Shown here: in pieces, positions 47,970 through 56,136 of the stretch | Numbering within the stretch: position 1 is the first letter of the stretch | How the letters are laid out: each line of letters starts with the position of its first letter | Source: an uncultured Opitutia bacterium | Lineage (GTDB): Bacteria > Verrucomicrobiota > Verrucomicrobiia > Opitutales > Opitutaceae | DNA: 62,549 bases | Reading direction: 5' to 3' | Assembly (NCBI GenBank): GCA_903827245.1 | Contig: CAIKHO010000088.1 | Coordinates: forward strand, 1-62,549 | The notes under the pieces: generated by a model | The model's input: only the letters and a program-made list of their open reading frames with translations | What the model was told of the DNA's origin: nothing | Databases searched by the model: none | Position numbers and translations under genes: made by a program

Positions 47970-48713
47970 TCACTTCTTCCCGCCGAAAAGGCCCTTGATG
48001 GCATCGCCGGCTTTCTTGGCGCCTTCGACGGCCGCAGCGCCGGAGGTGGAGCCGATCTTGCCGGCGGCCTGCACGGTGGCGCTGACCACGCTGCCCGTCA
48101 CGCTGCGCATGACCGCAAACGTGAGCTGCCCGGGAGTGATCCCGCCCTCGCTGGTCCCGAGGTTTTCCAGGGTGATGGGCGGCATCGGCAGGGTCATGGC
48201 GGCGATCCCGACGCCGAGCGTGACGCGGCCGTTGGTCAGCACGAATTTTTTGACCTCGAACTTGATCGGCTTGCCGTTCTTGGCCGTGGCCTGCGGCTCC
48301 CCGCCCTTGCCCCCGGTGGCCGCCTCGATGTTCTTGAGCAGGTCGCCGATGTTGCTCGCGATCACCTTCGTCTCATAGACGAACTCCGGCTGGTCGATGG
48401 TGACCTCGTTCACAATGATATGGTCGCCGAAGATGGAAAACGGCTCCACGTCCACGTGGATCTTGCCGAGGTAAAAGGCTTTTTCCGAGGACCAGCCGGC
48501 GGGATTGCCCACGAAGAGCCCGCTGAGCGTGCCGACGCCGGAGAGCGGGGAGATCTCGGCGCCCGCGAGCTCGACCTTGGTCTGGGTCAGCTTCGGCGCG
48601 AAGTTGTTGATCCCGGCCTTGACGATCGAGCCCAGGAAAAACTGCAGGCCAACATACGTGACAAGCGCGAGCACCACGAGGGCACCGGCGAGATAAAGGA
48701 GTTTTTTCTTCAT
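47970..48713 (-). CDS. AsmA-like membrane-anchored protein
   Basis: A 247-residue protein with one N-terminal membrane anchor (MKKKLLYLAGALVVLALVTY then VGLQFFLGSI) and a periplasmic part that begins like an AsmA/DUF748 domain: TQTKVELAGAEISPLSGVGT, LSGLFVGNPAGW, FYLGKIHVDVEPFSIFGDHI and IVNEVTIDQPEFVYE, a ladder of amphipathic strands. A Gly/Lys linker (GGKGGEPQATAKNGKP) interrupts it at about residue 135. The C-terminus is Ala/Gly/Lys-rich (AVEGAKKAGDAIKGLFGGKK). Short homologues are common in Verrucomicrobia. The role is unknown; AsmA proteins act in outer-membrane lipid homeostasis. Confidence 0.78.
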   Translation of the reverse strand: MKKKLLYLAGALVVLALVTYVGLQFFLGSIVKAGINNFAPKLTQTKVELAGAEISPLSGVGTLSGLFVGNPAGWSSEKAFYLGKIHVDVEPFSIFGDHIIVNEVTIDQPEFVYETKVIASNIGDLLKNIEAATGGKGGEPQATAKNGKPIKFEVKKFVLTNGRVTLGVGIAAMTLPMPPITLENLGTSEGGITPGQLTFAVMRSVTGSVVSATVQAAGKIGSTSGAAAVEGAKKAGDAIKGLFGGKK

Positions 48714-48770
48714 GGCGGCGGGCAGGATTGGAACTGAACGATGGGGCTGGATGCACGAACCGGCAAGCTT

Positions 48771-48859
48771 GGCGGGAGTAGCGCGCGATTTTGTCCGTCT
48801 AGTCCCGCCTCGGCTTCACCCGACCCGTCCAAGCCCGCTTGTCACCTATTGGGTGACAA
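48771..48859. repeat. Two palindromes upstream of parE
   Basis: The first spans 48771-48807, with arms GGCGGGAGTAG and CTAGTCCCGCC. The second spans 48839-48859: TTGTCACC, TATTG, GGTGACAA. A degraded direct copy of the second (CTTGTCACGACTGGGTGC) is at about 48923, close to the parE start, and GGCTTGG recurs around both. Confidence 0.7.
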
Positions 48860-48973
48860 ACAGGCTTGGGTCGCGGAGCGGGGAGGCGCGGAAAAACAAA
48901 CCCGGTGCGGTTTCGAATTTCGCTTGTCACGACTGGGTGCGGCCCGACGCTTGGTCCAACGAGCAACCCTTCC

Positions 48974-50815
48974 ATGGCGTCCAACTACACCGAAGCGAGC
49001 ATCAAGACCCTTTCCTCCCTCGAGCACATCCGGATCCGGCCGGGCATGTACATCGGCCGCCTGGGCAACGGCGCCCATGCCGAGGACGGCATCTACGTCC
49101 TGCTCAAGGAGACGATCGACAACGCGATCGACGAATTCACGATGGGCGCGGGCAAGAAGATCGAGGTCGAGCTGACCGACCGCACCGTGCGCGTGCGGGA
49201 CTACGGCCGCGGCATCCCGCTCGGCAAACTGATCGACTGCGTCTCGGTCATCAACACGGGCGCCAAGTACGACAGCGAGACCTTCCAGAAATCCGTCGGC
49301 CTCAACGGTGTCGGCCAGAAGGCGGTCAACGCCCTCGCCATCGAGTACCAGGCGCAGGCCGTGCGGGACGGGCAGACGAAGCTGGTCGAGTTTTCCCAAG
49401 GCAAGCTGAAGAAGGACAACAAGGTGGCCAAGACCGACGAGCGCAACGGCACGATCATCGCGTTCACGCCCGACGAGGCGCTGTTCGGAAAGGACTTCCG
49501 GTTCCGGCCGGAGTTCATCGAAGACATGCTGTGGAACTATGCCTTCCTCAACCGCGGCCTCACGCTCACGCTCAACGGCAAGCCCTTCAGGTCGGAGAAC
49601 GGCCTGAAGGACCTGCTGCAGAAAAATCTCACCGGCGAGACGCTTTACCCGATCATCCACCTCGAGGGCGAGGACATCGAGATCGCGCTGACGCACGGCT
49701 CGCACTACGGCGAGGAGTATTTCTCTTTCGTCAACGGCCAGCACACCACCATGGGAGGCACGCACCAGGCGGCCTTCCGCGAGGCCGTGGTCGAGACGGT
49801 GCGCAATTTCTACAAGAAGGATTTCGATGGGGCGGACATCCGCCAGTCCATCGTGGCGGCCATCTCGCTGCGCGTGATCGAGCCGGTCTTCGAGTCGCAG
49901 ACCAAGACCAAGCTCGGCTCGAACGACATGGGCCCGAAGGGACCTTCGATCCGCGAGTTTGTCGGCAAGTTCGTCCAGCAGTCGCTCGACGTCCACCTGC
50001 ACCGCAATCCCGAGGCCGCCGAGGCCATCAGGCGGAAGATCGAGGCGAGCGAGCACGAGCGCAAGGAACTGGCCGGCATCCGCAGCATCGCGCGCGAGCG
50101 CGCGAAGAAGGCCTCGCTGCACAACCGCAAGCTGCGCGACTGCCGCCTGCACCTCGGCGACCGCAGCGAGCGCGCGGAGGAATCGAGCCTCTTCATCGTC
50201 GAGGGCGACTCCGCCGCCGGGTCGCTCACGTCCTGCCGCGACGTGCAGACCCAGGCCGTCTTCGCCCTGAAGGGCAAGCCGCTCAACACCTACAGCCTGA
50301 GCAAGAAGGTCATCTACGAGAACGAGGAATTCCACCTCCTGCAGTCGGCACTGAACATCGAGGAGGGCCTCGATGGCCTGCGCTACAACAAGGTCGTCAT
50401 CGCGACGGACGCGGACGTCGACGGCATGCACATCCGCCTGCTGCTGATCTCCTTTTTCCTCCAGTTTTTCCCGGACCTGATCGCGCGCGGGCACCTGCAC
50501 ATCCTTGAGACGCCGCTCTTCCGTGTCCGCAACAAGAAGGAGACGATCTACTGCTATTCGGAGGCGGAGAAACAGGCGGCCGTGGTGAAGCTGGGTGCGA
50601 GCCATGAGATCACGCGCTTCAAGGGCCTCGGCGAGATCTCGGCGGGGGAGTTCAAGGACTTCATCGGCGAGAACATCCGGCTCGAGCCCGTGTCGCTGGC
50701 GCACCTGCACAACATCGACGAGCTGCTGGCCTTCTTCATGGGCAAGAACACCCCGGAGCGGCAGGACTTCATCATCGGCAACCTGAAGATCGAAAAGGAC
50801 CTGATCGAGGCCTGA
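48974..50815 (+). CDS. parE: DNA topoisomerase IV subunit B-type protein (GyrB/ParE family)
   Basis: A 613-residue type IIA topoisomerase ATPase subunit. GHKL motifs: [10 protein letters not shown] (Mg-binding Asn), DYGRGIPLG and [13 protein letters not shown] (ATP lid). The transducer domain has the [20 protein letters not shown] region. The TOPRIM domain shows [20 protein letters not shown] and [20 protein letters not shown]. The length and the absence of the long GyrB insertion favour ParE over GyrB. I start at 48974 ([20 protein letters not shown]), where family similarity begins. The partner subunit gene is at 53840, separated by two unrelated genes. Confidence 0.9.
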   Translation: MASNYTEASIKTLSSLEHIRIRPGMYIGRLGNGAHAEDGIYVLLKETIDNAIDEFTMGAGKKIEVELTDRTVRVRDYGRGIPLGKLIDCVSVINTGAKYDSETFQKSVGLNGVGQKAVNALAIEYQAQAVRDGQTKLVEFSQGKLKKDNKVAKTDERNGTIIAFTPDEALFGKDFRFRPEFIEDMLWNYAFLNRGLTLTLNGKPFRSENGLKDLLQKNLTGETLYPIIHLEGEDIEIALTHGSHYGEEYFSFVNGQHTTMGGTHQAAFREAVVETVRNFYKKDFDGADIRQSIVAAISLRVIEPVFESQTKTKLGSNDMGPKGPSIREFVGKFVQQSLDVHLHRNPEAAEAIRRKIEASEHERKELAGIRSIARERAKKASLHNRKLRDCRLHLGDRSERAEESSLFIVEGDSAAGSLTSCRDVQTQAVFALKGKPLNTYSLSKKVIYENEEFHLLQSALNIEEGLDGLRYNKVVIATDADVDGMHIRLLLISFFLQFFPDLIARGHLHILETPLFRVRNKKETIYCYSEAEKQAAVVKLGASHEITRFKGLGEISAGEFKDFIGENIRLEPVSLAHLHNIDELLAFFMGKNTPERQDFIIGNLKIEKDLIEA

Positions 50816-50836
50816 GCCGGCGTCAGGCCGTCGAAG

Positions 50837-50907
50837 GTAGCAGCCGAGGTCACGAGGCTGGATCGAGATGCGTTGCGCAAACCCCGCCTCGTGACCTCGG
50901 CTGCTAC
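50837..50907. repeat. BIME of GTAG-foot REP, family F (GTAGCAGCCGAGG)
   Basis: It starts GTAGCAGCCGAGGTCACGAG and ends CTCGTGACCTCGGCTGCTAC, with AGCC/GGCT hairpin ends in each half. It lies directly after the parE stop. Confidence 0.9.
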
Positions 50908-51246
50908 ATCCCGAACGCGATCCAATTGCACGCTTCCGGCGGAAGGGTCATGCGGCATTTTTGGATGAGATGACGAGCAGGAACGAGGCGCCTGAGCCAG
51001 GTTTGGCTCTGCCGTTTGTCGCATGTTCGGCTGAAGTATGGCCGGTTCCGGGCCGATGTAGGGCTTTGATGAGAATCGAACAGCTCACCTGTGCCCCGGA
51101 TCGCGGCTGGAACACCCGCGGGAGTATGATTGGATAAATACGGGCGATCGTGCCCGCGTCATCCGAGGCCAGTCCGTGTCTGACGGCTGAAGGGGTTGAT
51201 GGCCTGAGCCCGGATGGTCTGGCTGGGCCGGAACGATGCCGTGCCC

Positions 51247-51317
51247 GTAGCAGCCGATGGGAGGAGGCTGTGTTTGCCGTGATCCACCAAACCCAGCCTC
51301 GTTCCCTCGACTGCTAC
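51247..51317. repeat. BIME of GTAG-foot REP, family F, second copy
   Basis: It starts GTAGCAGCCGATGGGAGGAG and ends GCCTCGTTCCCTCGACTGCTAC when the last 22 bases are taken in two parts (GCCTCGTTCCC, TCGACTGCTAC). It is the same length as the copy at 50837 but more diverged, and lies 56 bp before the S41 protease gene. Confidence 0.85.
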
Positions 51318-51373
51318 AACGCGCGCATCCTGCAATTGCCATGGCGGCATCCGCCTCCTTCGCTCGGTGGTCG

Positions 51374-52621
51374 ATGATATTGCCAAGATCACGCAGGGCG
51401 GCCAACGCGCCGGGCTGGCTGTCGGTTTTGGCTCTCGCCAGCCTGCTGCTGGGCGGCTGCGTGACGCCGGTCTCGCCGGCGCCGCGGGTGGTGGCGGCGA
51501 ACCTGGCCCCGGGACAGGTCCGCCGGGCGGAAAGCAACCTCCGCGTCTTCGACACGGTGTGGGACCTGGTGAATCGGAAATATTTCGACGTAAAGGTCCA
51601 GGGCGTGGACTGGAATGCCGCGGCATTGAGCTTCGGCCCCAAGGCCACGGTCGCGGAGGACGACCAAGCCCTCTACGCATCGATCAACGGCATGATCGGG
51701 CTGCTCAAGGACAGTCATACGCATGCCCTCGCCCCGGCCCGCGCACAGGAATACCGCACCCAACAGCGGGCGCGCACCGGCTTCGGCATCGTCAAGGTGG
51801 AGGACCGGTGGGTGGTCAGCGATGTGCTGCCGGGCAGCCCGGCCGAGGCGGCGGGGGTCAAGGCGGGCTGGCTGGTGCAGGCCCGCAATGGAGAGCCCTT
51901 GGCGGCGCGGGCCGATTTTTATCCGCGCGAGGGCGAGGTCGCCCAGTGGGACTTTCTCGATCAAGCCGACCGGCCCGTTTCGCTTTCCCTCACGGCCAAG
52001 CTCCTCTCGATCGCTCCGCGCCAGGAATCGCGCTCGCTGGAGAACGGGGTCGTTTATCTGCGCTTTGACGGCTTTGCGTACGCCACGCGTAAGTGGCTGC
52101 ACGCCGAGCTCCGGGCGCACCGGGACGCGCCCGCGTTGGTGATCGACCTGCGGTACAATCCGGGCGGCGGCACGTTCTGGCTGCGGGAAATGCTGGGGGA
52201 ATTTTTCGAGAAGAAAATCGAAGTGGGTACCTTCATCCGGCGCGGAGGCGCGGAGGACGAGGCGGGCTCGTGGCAACTGGGCTCGGTCCGCTATCGCGGG
52301 CGGGTCGCGGTGCTCACGAGCGGGGCCTCGGCTAGTGCGGCGGAAATCTTCTGCGCGGTCCTGCAGGAGCGGCATCGGGCCGTGACGGTCGGGCGCAAAA
52401 CGATGGGGGCCGTGCTCGCGAGCCGCTTTTACTCCCTACCGGATGGAGGCCAGCTCCAGCTCAGCATCGAGGACTATCTCACCCCGGCGGGCCGGCGGCT
52501 GGAAGGGGAAGGCCATGGCGTGGAGCCCGACGTACCCGTGGTCCAGACGCTCGTCGATGCGCGCGCCGGGCGGGATCGCGACCTGGAGGCGGCATTGCGG
52601 ACGCTAGCACAGCCTCACTGA
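51374..52621 (+). CDS. S41 family peptidase (tail-specific/IRBP-like) lipoprotein with PDZ domain
   Basis: A 415-residue protein. Residues 1-30 are a lipoprotein signal (GWLSVLALASLLLGGC, lipobox LGGC). An N-terminal helical domain (FDTVWDLVNRKYFDVKVQGV) is followed by a PDZ domain (residues 130-210; DVLPGSPAEAAGVKAGWLVQ) and the S41 core: VVYLRFDGFAYATRKWLHAE, LVIDLRYNPGGGTFWLREML and VLTSGASASAAEIFCAVLQE with the catalytic Ser. The Lys of classical CtpA dyads is not at its usual place (GRKTMGAVLA), so it resembles the IRBP/tricorn-type branch. The start is uncertain: a Met at 51341 is also possible. Its 3' end overlaps the convergent gene by 7 bp. Confidence 0.85.
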   Translation: MILPRSRRAANAPGWLSVLALASLLLGGCVTPVSPAPRVVAANLAPGQVRRAESNLRVFDTVWDLVNRKYFDVKVQGVDWNAAALSFGPKATVAEDDQALYASINGMIGLLKDSHTHALAPARAQEYRTQQRARTGFGIVKVEDRWVVSDVLPGSPAEAAGVKAGWLVQARNGEPLAARADFYPREGEVAQWDFLDQADRPVSLSLTAKLLSIAPRQESRSLENGVVYLRFDGFAYATRKWLHAELRAHRDAPALVIDLRYNPGGGTFWLREMLGEFFEKKIEVGTFIRRGGAEDEAGSWQLGSVRYRGRVAVLTSGASASAAEIFCAVLQERHRAVTVGRKTMGAVLASRFYSLPDGGQLQLSIEDYLTPAGRRLEGEGHGVEPDVPVVQTLVDARAGRDRDLEAALRTLAQPH

Positions 52622-53196
52622 GGCGCCTTCGGCTGGTCGTGGTGCTGGATGCCGACGCGGTAGAAGTGGCCCTCGTCCTTTTGCGGCAGCCGGAATGTCT
52701 CGGCCCGCAACCGGTTCAATGCCGGCAATTGCGAGGGGTCGGCGAGTTCCTCAAGCTCGGCCAGACGGTCGAACTCGGCGATTTTGCGCAGACGGGCGTC
52801 CTGCAGGTAAAGGATTTCGGCCTCCGGCGTGTTGGGATGCCAGCCGTTGAGGATCGACAGAAAATTCGTGGCATAGCCGGCCAGCTGGGATAGCGGCCCG
52901 AAGGTTACCGCGTACAGCGGACTGATATATTCCCGCTTGGCCTCGATCAATTTATCCGCCGGCGAGAGGGCATCCTCCTTGGTCAACTTGAGGCGGGAGT
53001 CTTTGACGTCGAATTTCGGGAGCGTGACAGTCCCGGGTGCGACCGGGCTGTCGGGCACGACCGGCTTGTCCTCCTCTTTCGGCGGGCTGAATTTGATGCC
53101 GAGCCGTTCCACGGCTGACGGAGGGGGCTCCGCGCCCAGCAGGCTTGCGCCCCAGAGGACGAGAACGACACCGGCGGGCTTCAGGTTTGGCCGCAT
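52615..53196 (-). CDS. Hypothetical secreted protein
   Basis: A 193-residue protein. Residues 1-23 look like a Sec signal peptide (KPAGVVLVLWGASLLGA). A Pro/Lys/Asp-rich stretch follows (FSPPKEEDKPVVPDSPVAPG), then LPKFDVKDSRLKLTKEDALS and a helical part (TNFLSILNGWHPNTPEAEIL, YLQDARLRKIAEFDRLAELE). I recognise no family. I chose the ATG at 53196 to open the signal peptide; the longer frame to 53328 adds a Pro/Arg-rich leader. It converges on the S41 protease, overlapping its last codons by 7 bp. Confidence 0.72.
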   Translation of the reverse strand: MRPNLKPAGVVLVLWGASLLGAEPPPSAVERLGIKFSPPKEEDKPVVPDSPVAPGTVTLPKFDVKDSRLKLTKEDALSPADKLIEAKREYISPLYAVTFGPLSQLAGYATNFLSILNGWHPNTPEAEILYLQDARLRKIAEFDRLAELEELADPSQLPALNRLRAETFRLPQKDEGHFYRVGIQHHDQPKAPQ

Positions 53197-53839
53197 GGAA
53201 AATTGCGAGGGTACTCGAAGCGTTGCGGGGAAGTGTACGAGCCAGATTGGGATCGGGCGCGGACCGAGTAAAGTCCGACTTGGGTGCCCGGGTAAAGTTC
53301 CGGTTCCTATCGGCGGAGGGTCGGCCAATCGTTGGCCCGGGATGCACTCCGTGAAGTGGCAACCACCCCTTCACGGGCTAGGGTCGACTATTGGATCACA
53401 CTGGACTTTGGGTGGGGCGAGCGAAGCGGGCCGTTGGGGTGGGGTTGTGGATTCCTCGGGAAATATAACGGGCCTGCGGGCCACAGTACAATTTGGGATC
53501 GATCAAACCGTGCCGGTTTCGCGCAGAGGCACAAGGCCGTGGAGCAAGGCAGCATGTTGGGCGGAGAACCTGGAATCTAACATTGAGGCCCGGAAGACAC
53601 AAAGTCGTTCGCCGATGATTGATCGCCGGATCCTCCGCGCCTCCGGGTGAAATCGCCTTTGTCCTGCGTCTTTGCGTCCCTGCGCGAAATTGTACCACGA
53701 CCGGCCTGTTGATTCATTTGACGTGCGGCGGACTTTGAGTGACGAACGGACAGTTCCACGGAACGGCCCGCGTCCAAGCCCCTTGACGCGCACTGTGCCG
53801 CTGCCAGCCTGCCCGTTTCCATTTTCCCTTCAGCCCGCG
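53197..53839. other. 643 bp intergenic region upstream of parC
   Basis: It contains a hairpin at 53348-53377 (CCGTGAAG / CTTCACGG arms) and the family K palindrome at 53517-53689. Short frames here lack codon structure and homology. The parC promoter is probably within the last 150 bp, but I cannot point to it. Confidence 0.55.
53517..53689. repeat. Family K palindrome (TTTCGCGCAGAGGCAC.. / ..GTCCCTGCGCGAAA)
   Basis: The left arm is TTTCGCGCAGAGGCACAAGG and the right arm is GTCTTTGCGTCCCTGCGCGA plus AA, with GCCGATGATTG in the centre. The relative at 43828-44025 carries an inserted BIME next to this centre. Confidence 0.75.
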
Positions 53840-55981
53840 ATGCCCAAGAAGAAACCCTCGAAATCCACCGATCAGCCGGAACTGCCGCTCGATGCCGGCG
53901 TCCCGATCCAGCAGCCGGAGGACGGCAGTCAGGCGTCGAAGGTGGCGGGATCGCCCGGGCCCGCCGCCACCCCGGTCCCGGAGCATCCGCCGCGGCGGGG
54001 CGGAAAAAAGGTGCAGGATGAGGAGGCTCCGCTGGCGACGAGCTACCGCACCTGGTTCCTCGAATATGCGAGCTATGTGATTCTCGACCGGGCGGTGCCG
54101 CACATTGACGACGGTCTGAAGCCGGTCCAGCGGCGGATCCTCCACACGCTGTGGGAAATGGACGACGGCCGTTTCCACAAGGTCGCCAACGTGGTCGGCG
54201 CCTGCATGCGCTTCCATCCGCACGGCGACGCGTCGATCGGCGCGGCGCTCGTGGGCATCGGCCAGCGCGGCTTTCTCATCGAGCCGCAGGGCAATTACGG
54301 CAACACGCTGACGGGCGACGAGGCGGCGGCGCCGCGCTACATCGAGGCGCGGCTCACGGCCTTTGCGCGCGAGGTGCTGTTCAACCCCAAGACCACCACT
54401 TGGCAGCTCAGCTATGACGGCCGCGCGAAGGAACCGGTCACGCTGCCGGCGAAATTCCCGCTCGTGCTGCTCGACGGCGCCGAAGGCATCGCGGTCGGGC
54501 TGTCCACGAAGATCCTCCCGCACAATTTCAACGACCTCTGCCGCGCGGCGGTGAACCACCTCCAGGGAAAAACCTTCCGCATCTACCCGGATTTCCCGAC
54601 GGGCGGCATCGCCGATTTCTCCGAGTACAACGACGGCGAGCGCGGCGGGAAGGTGAAGATCCGCGCCCGGATCGAGGCGCGGGGCAAGAATGTCCTCGCC
54701 ATCACCGAGCTGCCGTTCGGCACGACCACGGAGTCGCTGATCGAGTCGATCCTCGCGGCCAACGCGAAGGGCAAGATCAAGATCCGCCACGTCGACGACA
54801 ACACGGCCGACGCGGTCGAGATCCTCGTCCACCTGCCGCAGGGCAGCGACCCGGAGCAGGTCATCCAGCAGCTCTACGTGTTCACGGGCTGCCAGCAGAA
54901 CCTTTCGCCGGCGGCGTGCGTGATCGTGGCCGACGAGAAAACCGGCGACGACAAGCCGGAATTCCTCGGGGTCCGCGAGATCCTGAAGCGCAGCGTGGAG
55001 AAGACCCGCGCGCTCCTGAAGCGCGAGCTGGAGATCCGCCTCGCGGAGCTGGAGCAGCAGTGGCACTGGGACTCGCTGGACCGCATCTTCATCGAGGAGC
55101 GCATCTATCGCCGGATCGAGAAGTCGAAGACCTGGGAGAATGTCCTCGCGGAGATTCGCGAGGGCCTGCAGCCGTTCCTGAAGCAGCTGCGCCGCGCGGT
55201 AACCGACGACGACATCACCCGCCTGACCGACATCCGCATCAAGCGCATTTCCGCCTACAACCGCTTCCAGGCCGACGAGGCGATGAAGAAGATCGAGGCG
55301 GAGATGAAGGACGTGAAGCATCACCTCAAGAACCTGACTGATTACGCGATCAAGTGGTTCGAGACCCTCGCCGAGAAATACGGCAAGGGACACAAACGGC
55401 GCACGAGCTACGACGAGATCGAGCAGATCAGCGCGGCCGAAGTGGTGTCGGCCAACCAGCGCCTCTACGTCAACCGCGGGGAAGGCTTCATCGGCCTCAA
55501 CTGGCGCCAGCACGAGTTCGTGCAGGAGTGCACGATCCTCGACAGCGTGCTGTGCATCATGGCGGACGGCTCGCTCAAGGTGGCGAAGGTCGGTGACAAG
55601 GTTTTCATGGGCCGCGACATCCTGCACTGCGCGGTCTTCCCGAAGGACGGTGACACGGCGTTCTACACGATGGTCTACCAGGACAAGGAAAACGGGAAGG
55701 CCTTTGCGAAAAAGTTCCAGATCGGCGGGCTTTCGCGCGACAAGCTTTACCCGCTCGTGAAGAGCGAAGGCTCGAAGGTGGTTTACCTCGAGGTCAGCAA
55801 GACCGAAAAGGAGATGCCCAAGGCCCTGCACGTTTCGCTCGACGGCCGCAGTGGCGCGCGCATCCGCGAGCTCGACTTCGACTTGGCCAACGTGCCGGTC
55901 AGTACCCGTAGCGCCAAGGGCCTCACCGTCACCAAGTGGACGGTGAAGGAAGTGAAGCGCACCGACTTGGCGCTGGGTTAG
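53840..55981 (+). CDS. parC: DNA topoisomerase IV subunit A-type protein (GyrA/ParC family)
   Basis: A 713-residue type IIA topoisomerase breakage-reunion subunit. Residues 1-65 are a low-complexity, charged extension (PKKKPSKSTDQPELPLDAGV; PEHPPRRGGKKVQDEEAPLA). The core follows: LEYASYVILDRAVPHIDDGL, KPVQRRILHTLWEMDDGRFH, RFHPHGDASIGAALVGIGQ and the active-site Tyr167 in AAAPRYIEARLT. Coiled-coil and tower segments continue to about residue 520. The C-terminal part is short, with about 190 residues of pinwheel-like repeats, and no GyrA-box is seen, which favours ParC. The start at 53840 gives a plausible extension; similarity proper begins near residue 66. Confidence 0.9.
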   Translation: MPKKKPSKSTDQPELPLDAGVPIQQPEDGSQASKVAGSPGPAATPVPEHPPRRGGKKVQDEEAPLATSYRTWFLEYASYVILDRAVPHIDDGLKPVQRRILHTLWEMDDGRFHKVANVVGACMRFHPHGDASIGAALVGIGQRGFLIEPQGNYGNTLTGDEAAAPRYIEARLTAFAREVLFNPKTTTWQLSYDGRAKEPVTLPAKFPLVLLDGAEGIAVGLSTKILPHNFNDLCRAAVNHLQGKTFRIYPDFPTGGIADFSEYNDGERGGKVKIRARIEARGKNVLAITELPFGTTTESLIESILAANAKGKIKIRHVDDNTADAVEILVHLPQGSDPEQVIQQLYVFTGCQQNLSPAACVIVADEKTGDDKPEFLGVREILKRSVEKTRALLKRELEIRLAELEQQWHWDSLDRIFIEERIYRRIEKSKTWENVLAEIREGLQPFLKQLRRAVTDDDITRLTDIRIKRISAYNRFQADEAMKKIEAEMKDVKHHLKNLTDYAIKWFETLAEKYGKGHKRRTSYDEIEQISAAEVVSANQRLYVNRGEGFIGLNWRQHEFVQECTILDSVLCIMADGSLKVAKVGDKVFMGRDILHCAVFPKDGDTAFYTMVYQDKENGKAFAKKFQIGGLSRDKLYPLVKSEGSKVVYLEVSKTEKEMPKALHVSLDGRSGARIRELDFDLANVPVSTRSAKGLTVTKWTVKEVKRTDLALG

Positions 55982-55991
55982 GTTTTGGCGG

Positions 55992-56041
55992 GTAGGGGCG
56001 TACTTCACGTGCGCCCGGGCGTCGTCAAGCGACGCCCCTAC
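55992..56041. repeat. BIME of GTAG-foot REP, family B, compact
   Basis: It reads GTAGGGGCGTACTTCACGTG plus CGCCC, then GGGCGTCG and GCGACGCCCCTAC. The two REPs abut with almost no spacer, making this the shortest pair in the window (50 bp). It lies 10 bp after the parC stop. Confidence 0.9.
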
Positions 56042-56136
56042 AGTCGATCATGGACGCAACTTGCCCGGAGGCAGGGCGTCAGGCACGTGAGTCTGGGCCC
56101 GACGCGATTCCGCGACGACCGCCCCCATCAAACCCC

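Larger units (their letters stand above)
50816..51373. other. 558 bp gap with two family F BIMEs
   Basis: It holds BIMEs at 50837-50907 and 51247-51317. The 340 bp between them shows no open frame with family features, no RNA gene and no clear terminator for parE. Confidence 0.6.

Noticed and set aside
51060-51110. A GTTCGATTC motif on the minus strand, suggestive of a tRNA T-loop
   Set aside because: The flanking bases do not form a T-stem, and no acceptor, D or anticodon arm can be drawn.
53332-53580. Short open frames upstream of parC
   Set aside because: They run into the family K repeat, lack conserved motifs and have no consistent start region.
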